From NCBI GenBank assembly GCA_903876885.1, contig CAIRBP010000028.1:1-40228 (forward strand): a stretch of 40,228 nt of DNA. Reading direction: 5' to 3'. This document shows positions 36,729-40,228 of the stretch, piece by piece; the stretch's first letter is position 1; each line of letters opens with the position of its first letter. Both the position numbers and the translations under genes were made by a program. The DNA comes from an uncultured Burkholderiales bacterium (GTDB taxonomy: Bacteria; Pseudomonadota; Gammaproteobacteria; Burkholderiales; Burkholderiaceae_C). The notes beneath the pieces are model-generated. The model was not told where the DNA came from and did not search any database. It saw only the letters and a program-made list of their open reading frames with translations.

Positions 36729-37217
36729 TCAGCTGGTAATCATTAAATCCGGAGGGGCCCGGGGCTGATAAATCGTTAGGGTGAGGAGTGATGCAAAGTA
36801 AATAGGATGGGTTGCTTTTAAGCCATAAGAGTATGCGGCTAGTAAAAGCAATACGGCGTATGCGCTAACGCAAACGCTATAGATCAATGATTCAAATAGA
36901 TTACAGTTTTTTACAACATCTTTTTCACAGTCAAGGGAACCGCATTCATTGGATTCAGTAAAGCCGAAGTGAGAATCTAGTAACGAACTTATAGTGCTAG
37001 TGTTTTTTAATTTTAGATCTACAAAAGTGTTTTGTTCAGTTCTTGCAGAGCCGAGCAGTTGTTTTGAGAAATTGCTCGATGGGTGATAAATAGAGTGAAT
37101 GATCCCTAAAAACTGAGAAACTAACAAGCAACTGATTAGTAACGCGAGCAAATACACCCGCCAAGCACTGAGGCACAGACGAGAGTTTGTGTTGTCGTTA
37201 AAACTATTGCAAACCAT
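36729..37217 (-). CDS. Hypothetical membrane protein of the TonB locus
   Basis: 162 residues with two hydrophobic segments, about 22-44 and 107-130. The part between them is soluble and carries clustered cysteines and acidic residues (ECGSLDCEKDVVKNC), with histidines just after the first helix (GIIHSIYHP). The end reads YQPRAPPDL. From memory, short membrane proteins with this layout (DUF2946-like, an ARGPP-type C-terminus) sit beside TonB-dependent receptors in Burkholderiales and are sometimes linked to copper; I offer that only as a resemblance. It is 164 bp upstream of the receptor on the same strand. Confidence 0.6.
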   Translation of the reverse strand: MVCNSFNDNTNSRLCLSAWRVYLLALLISCLLVSQFLGIIHSIYHPSSNFSKQLLGSARTEQNTFVDLKLKNTSTISSLLDSHFGFTESNECGSLDCEKDVVKNCNLFESLIYSVCVSAYAVLLLLAAYSYGLKATHPIYFASLLTLTIYQPRAPPDLMITS

Positions 37218-37645
37218 GTACGCTATCTATTAGCTCAAATGAGGGGAGGGTGCGTGTTTACAAAGACACGGATTAACCGGTCTTACCGAGATGGTTAGTT
37301 TAATTTAAAAATTCATTTTAAATCAAAATAATCTCTACTAATTAATGCGTATTTCAGTGTCTGAATGTATAGTAGTTTTGAGTTACTTGAGAGAACGCGC
37401 AGATTTATGAGACATGTGGCATACCTCAAGCACTTGGCACTGCGCAGTGCCGCTGCCTTGCAGTTATCGTTGAGTTTGACTAATTGATCATTACTAATTC
37501 CCAGGGTCAAGTCTGCTAATCGATATTCTCCTTACTTTAGCCAAGGCAGAGGTGTAATTTTTCGGGACTCTTAGCAGCCTATTACCCCAAACCACTTAGA
37601 ACGTCTCACTTAGGGTGGATTGTTTCCTTGTGACCTCATAGCAGT
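37218..37645. other. 428-bp intergenic region with a perfect 16-bp palindrome
   Basis: No gene is supported. A plus-strand 40-codon frame (37365-37487) and a minus-strand 65-codon frame (37313-37510) exist but look unlike proteins I know. The region holds the perfect palindrome GGCACTGCGCAGTGCC (37436-37451) and an inverted repeat TAACC/GGTTA (37274-37278 with 37293-37297) upstream of the TonB-locus gene. The promoter of that locus should lie here. No Fur-box match was seen. Confidence 0.4.
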
Positions 37646-38548
37646 CTAGAGTTTGTTTTCTTTGTTGGGTGTTAGAACAAGCAGCATTGCAACTAGGATC
37701 AAAAGTAAAGCAGCAATATCTGTATAAGCTATTTGCTCCCCTAATACCGCTGCACCACTAAGAAGCCCAATAACCGGTACAAGCATTACTGATAAACCGC
37801 TGGTTACTGGGGTAAGTTTGCGAGCTACTAAGAACCAAGCTACGTAACCTACGCCAAATGATAGACCTCCCGAATAAGCTATTGCCAGCCACTCTAGGGT
37901 ATTGGGCCATCTCCAAACTTCATTTTCAAGGAATACACCTATGATTGCAAAGAACACAAAACCAAAAGTTAACATCCAAAACGTAAGAGCTACTGATGAG
38001 ACAGTTAGTTTTGCATTTTTAAGTAAGGTTGTTCCCAGTCCCCAGAAAAAAGCTGCACCTACTGTCAAAATAACTCCCAAAGGATGACCCGAAAAGTTTG
38101 TGAACTCATCGGCCCCTAGTAAAGCAGTTGCAGATAATGAGCAAATAACTCCCAAGACTGCTCTGCCTTTGAGAGGTGTTTGATAAATTATTACGCTAGT
38201 TAATAATGCCCAAACTGGCATGGTGTATCCCATAATCGCTGCGCGACCAGAGTTGAGTAGTCGGATGCCATAGATAATTCCGAGGTGCCATAAACCCATA
38301 TTGGCGAAACTCAGTTGTGCAATAACTGAGCGTTCCTTCAGAGGAATGAATAAGGATTCACCTCGTAAGCGTGCGTAAAGTCCTACGCAGGAAGCGCCCA
38401 CTAAAAAAGTAAATGCTCTAAAAATTCCTGGGGGATAGCTCGTAACTGCAAACTTCATAACTGGGTAGGTAGAGCCCCAGATAAGAGTTAGGGTGAAGAT
38501 GAGTAATAAATCAATTCCAGTAATTTTGGGTTGTTCATGTTCACTCAT
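37646..38548 (-). CDS. DMT-superfamily transporter (EamA family)
   Basis: Inner-membrane exporter-type protein of 300 residues with about ten hydrophobic helices in two EamA repeats. The first repeat begins with LIFTLTLIWGSTYPVMKFA, a typical EamA opening (W-G-S/G-x-x-P). The second contains LGVILTVGAAFFWGLGTTLLK, followed near the end by SVMLVPVIGLLSGAAVLGEQ, the usual conserved close. Members export amino acids, metabolites or drugs. The substrate cannot be read from sequence. It appears to be a single-gene unit. Confidence 0.9.
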   Translation of the reverse strand: MSEHEQPKITGIDLLLIFTLTLIWGSTYPVMKFAVTSYPPGIFRAFTFLVGASCVGLYARLRGESLFIPLKERSVIAQLSFANMGLWHLGIIYGIRLLNSGRAAIMGYTMPVWALLTSVIIYQTPLKGRAVLGVICSLSATALLGADEFTNFSGHPLGVILTVGAAFFWGLGTTLLKNAKLTVSSVALTFWMLTFGFVFFAIIGVFLENEVWRWPNTLEWLAIAYSGGLSFGVGYVAWFLVARKLTPVTSGLSVMLVPVIGLLSGAAVLGEQIAYTDIAALLLILVAMLLVLTPNKENKL

Positions 38549-38634
38549 CTGATCATTCTAGATCTTTTTATTGATAAACATATGAGAAGACGGCAGGTAT
38601 CTATCTACGGCACTTCGAGTCTGAGGCCCAATAA

Positions 38635-38898
38635 TCAATTAAGCTTACTCATCATCTCTAGTAATTTGGTTTCGCTAATCTCTCGAAACTGTCCTCGTTT
38701 AATTCGCAGTAGGTGAGCTAAATCAACCTCAAGTAATTGAGCTGCCGCTTCAGGAGCTAGTTGTTTTGCGTTAATAATCTTAATGAGGTCCTTGACGATT
38801 TGAGATTTTCTTTGCATCTCTGACGTATCGTTAACTTCAATACCTTCATATACATTAGAACTTGTGATTTCTAATATGTTTTCTAATTCCGCGTTCAA
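38635..38898 (-). CDS. HigA-like XRE-family HTH protein (orphan antitoxin type)
   Basis: 87 residues. Residues about 30-87 form a helix-turn-helix close to the HigA2/HTH_37 type (KSQIVKDLIKIINAKQLAPE, then AAQLLEVDLAHLLRIKRGQF, ending ETKLLEMMSKLN). In that family it acts as antitoxin and autorepressor with a RelE/HigB toxin. No toxin gene is seen within about 400 bp on either side, so it is either an orphan regulator or a remnant. The N-terminal 28 residues are acidic. It lies 86 bp upstream of the EamA gene on the same strand. Confidence 0.72.
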   Translation of the reverse strand: MNAELENILEITSSNVYEGIEVNDTSEMQRKSQIVKDLIKIINAKQLAPEAAAQLLEVDLAHLLRIKRGQFREISETKLLEMMSKLN

Positions 38899-39324
38899 AA
38901 TAACTTCCCTTGTTTTTATATCCCAAGATCAGATGACTTTCTAAGCCGTAAAGATCTTTGGCCAGCGCATACTTGGCTAAGTATTAACCCCGATGATATA
39001 ACGAAAAGGGGTTCTAAGTCTATATAAAAATCAATATTTAGAATTTAAATTTTTTATATCCTATACCGTACTTCAGCATCAAAGGTTTTAATTTTTAGAC
39101 TGAATTTCTACTTTGATGTAAATAGTCTTATGAACGTATTAGTATTGCTTTAATGATGCAATAGTCATTTTTACACTGAAGTAGAAATGGGCGTAAATAT
39201 ATTCTTGATCCTAGTAGTGAAATCACTTTTTTTGATATTCGACTTATTACATTTCAAGTCCATCAATCGGTAACACCAGGACTTAACTATAATCTTTACT
39301 TTACGTTTTAAGAGATCATAAACT
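38899..39324. other. 426-bp AT-rich intergenic region with a long inverted repeat
   Basis: There is no credible gene. It contains the imperfect inverted repeat described separately (39104-39188). A short minus-strand frame next to the HigA-like gene (about 38870-38990) has no start codon and no recognisable toxin motif. Confidence 0.45.
39104..39188. repeat. Imperfect inverted repeat with nested hairpin
   Basis: ATTTCTACTT-TGA-TGTAAA (39104-39122) is repeated inverted at 39170-39188 (TTTACA-CTG-AAGTAGAAAT). The outer 10 and inner 6 positions match perfectly and only the middle three differ. Between them a smaller hairpin TATTGC/GCAATA (39143-39148 with 39158-39163) is present. No target-site duplication is visible at the ends, so a small mobile element is not supported. 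Confidence 0.6.
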
Positions 39325-39870
39325 GTGGATCAAAATTTATTTAAACGCTTATATCAGCGTGTTGCCGGATTCTTTTCAGCTCTCTTCGGGGCTAAGTCTC
39401 ACGAGGCCCAAGGCCGAAATGAAGCTGAACACTCCGCAAATGGAGGAAATGGGGATCATAACCAAGGAGAGTCTAGTTTTAAGCGAGAGACAAAGGCAGT
39501 TTCAGGTCTTTCTGGCTTGGATTTGTCGTTATTTCATAAAATTGATACAGTGACTGGACATGGGGATGAGGCATTTCCTGGCGCAGACGTAACAGTTCAC
39601 TATACAGGATGGTTGATTGATGAAAGTGCACCTGACTTAAAGGGTCAAAAGTTTGATAGCTCCGTCGACAGGGGGCAAACTTTTAATTTCCCACTTGGTC
39701 AGGGGCACGTAATTAGGGGGTGGGATGAAGGGTTTGCTGGAATGAGAATTGGTGGCAAGAGAACTCTATTGATTCCTCCCGAAATGGGCTATGGCGCAAG
39801 GGGGGCAGGAGGAGTAATCCCACCTAATGCGACATTGATGTTTGAAGTAGAGTTATTTGGCGTTAATTGA
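39325..39870 (+). CDS. FKBP-type peptidyl-prolyl isomerase
   Basis: Catalyses cis-trans isomerisation of Xaa-Pro bonds in protein folding. The FKBP domain fills about 64-181, with VHYTGWL (91-97), F110-D111 in [19 protein letters not shown] (129-140), GYGARG (155-160) and the final [15 protein letters not shown]. Before it lies an unusual polar linker (about 25-62) rich in Asn, Gly, Glu and His, and a short hydrophobic amphipathic start ([14 protein letters not shown]). Burkholderiales cytosolic homologues are usually only about 115 residues, so the first 60 residues are extra. The start is GTG. The N-terminal part is not a classical signal peptide, so location is uncertain. Confidence 0.9.
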   Translation: MDQNLFKRLYQRVAGFFSALFGAKSHEAQGRNEAEHSANGGNGDHNQGESSFKRETKAVSGLSGLDLSLFHKIDTVTGHGDEAFPGADVTVHYTGWLIDESAPDLKGQKFDSSVDRGQTFNFPLGQGHVIRGWDEGFAGMRIGGKRTLLIPPEMGYGARGAGGVIPPNATLMFEVELFGVN

Positions 39871-39938
39871 CTCACTTAACTCAGTAGGATCAGTCCTTGG
39901 CAAGATAAAGCAAGAATAATCCAAAGTAGACCAAAATG

Positions 39939-39976
39939 AAACACCGAGTTAAGCGAAATGTTTAACTCGGTGTTTT
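39939..39976. terminator. Bidirectional terminator between the FKBP and transketolase genes
   Basis: A perfect 14-bp stem (39939-39952 with 39962-39975; core ACACCGAGTTAA) with a nine-base loop, followed by T residues on the plus strand and read equally well from the minus strand. It separates the convergent FKBP and transketolase genes. Confidence 0.9.
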
Positions 39977-40014
39977 AATTTGTAGAGCCTGGCTTTTGTC
40001 AAACCTTTTCTACA

Positions 40015-40228
40015 TCAGTGATTTAATAAGGCTTTGACTGCATCCTCTACAGCTTGCGCCGTGATGCCAAAGTGTTTGTATAAATCTGCAGCAGGTGCAG
40101 ATTCTCCAAATGTATTTATGCCAATTACCCGTCCAGCTCTGCCAACATATTTATGCCAAAAATCAGGTTGAGCGGCTTCTATGGCAACAGCAGGTAGGTT
40201 ACGCGGTATCACACTGTTTTGATACTGC
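40015..40228 (-). CDS. tkt: Transketolase, C-terminal fragment (gene continues past window edge)
   Basis: Only the last 71 codons or so lie in the window and the frame stays open to the edge, so the start is outside. The residues QYQNSVIPRNLPAVAIEAA, then KYVGRAGRVIGINTFGESAP and AADLYKHFGITAQAVEDA, match the C-terminal transketolase domain, whose FGESAP block is diagnostic. Transketolase exchanges two-carbon ketol units in the pentose phosphate pathway, complementary to rpiA elsewhere in the window. The GTG at 40210-40212 is an internal valine, not a start. Confidence 0.93.
   Translation of the reverse strand, partial: QYQNSVIPRNLPAVAIEAAQPDFWHKYVGRAGRVIGINTFGESAPAADLYKHFGITAQAVEDAVKALLNH

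Noticed and set aside
37218-37312. Fur or metal-regulator box upstream of the TonB locus
   Set aside because: No stretch resembles the GATAATGATAATCATTATC-type consensus; only a weak TAACC/GGTTA inverted repeat is present.
37313-37510. 65-codon minus-strand frame and an opposite 40-codon frame (37365-37487)
   Set aside because: No good ribosome-binding site, no family resemblance, and the two frames compete for the same DNA; kept only as part of the intergenic description.
38870-38990. Possible toxin remnant upstream of the HigA-like gene
   Set aside because: The minus-strand frame of about 43 codons has no start codon and no motif of RelE, HigB or ParE toxins.
39104-39188. Inverted repeat as a small transposable element (MITE)
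   Set aside because: No flanking target-site duplication, and no second copy was noticed in the window.
1-40228. tRNA, rRNA, CRISPR arrays, integrases, insertion sequences
   Set aside because: Looked for on both strands by eye; no cloverleaf with a TTCGANNC loop, no regularly spaced direct repeats and no transposase or integrase frame were seen.

Overview
The window looks like chromosomal DNA from a low-GC betaproteobacterium of the order Burkholderiales. The main evidence is the block folD / LuxR-type response regulator / PAS histidine kinase, divergent from aceE-aceF-lpdA. In addition, E2 has two lipoyl domains and E3 carries its own N-terminal lipoyl domain, a phasin indicates polyhydroxyalkanoate (PHA) biology, and the proteins resemble Burkholderiales families throughout. 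The genus cannot be fixed from the sequence alone. I see no rRNA, tRNA, CRISPR array, integrase or insertion sequence, so most of the window reads as ordinary core genome with some accessory patches.

Layout. 0.2-2.4 kb: a secreted DNA/RNA non-specific endonuclease with a small unknown gene behind it, then a phasin with a strong terminator. 2.5-8.6 kb: an L-2-hydroxyglutarate oxidase-like flavoprotein, pyrD, rpiA, prlC (oligopeptidase A) and folD. 8.7-12 kb: a two-component pair whose genes overlap by 4 bp, ended by a terminator. 12.2-19.3 kb: aceE, aceF, lpdA and an enoyl-CoA hydratase, tightly spaced on the plus strand. 19.3-22 kb: kup with a small exported protein behind it. 22.2-25.9 kb: an ENPP/alkaline-phosphatase-type hydrolase, a small membrane-anchored protein and a short-chain dehydrogenase. 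26-28.8 kb: a voltage-gated-type K+ channel and a DctA-type dicarboxylate symporter, separated by a 472 bp non-coding stretch rich in inverted repeats. 29-32.2 kb: an alpha/beta hydrolase with an unusual C-terminal extension, two tiny genes and an HpcH/HpaI aldolase. 32.3-37.2 kb: a minus-strand TonB uptake locus (small membrane protein, TonB-dependent receptor, exbB, exbD, tonB). 37.6-40.2 kb: a DMT-family exporter, an orphan HigA-like HTH protein, an inverted-repeat region, an FKBP prolyl isomerase and the 3' end of a transketolase gene that runs off the window.

How the genes work together. The aceE-aceF-lpdA set encodes the whole pyruvate dehydrogenase complex. The divergently placed kinase/regulator pair is a reasonable but unproven candidate for controlling it or another carbon-status response. 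Dicarboxylate uptake (DctA), 2-hydroxyglutarate oxidation and HpcH-type aldol cleavage suggest growth on organic acids. The TonB locus is self-contained (receptor plus energising complex), but its substrate is not evident.

No clearly new multi-gene system stands out. The best candidates for something undescribed are the structured non-coding stretch upstream of dctA, the hydrolase with a phasin-like tail, the secreted nuclease with its small partner gene, and the inverted-repeat region beside the orphan HigA-like gene.
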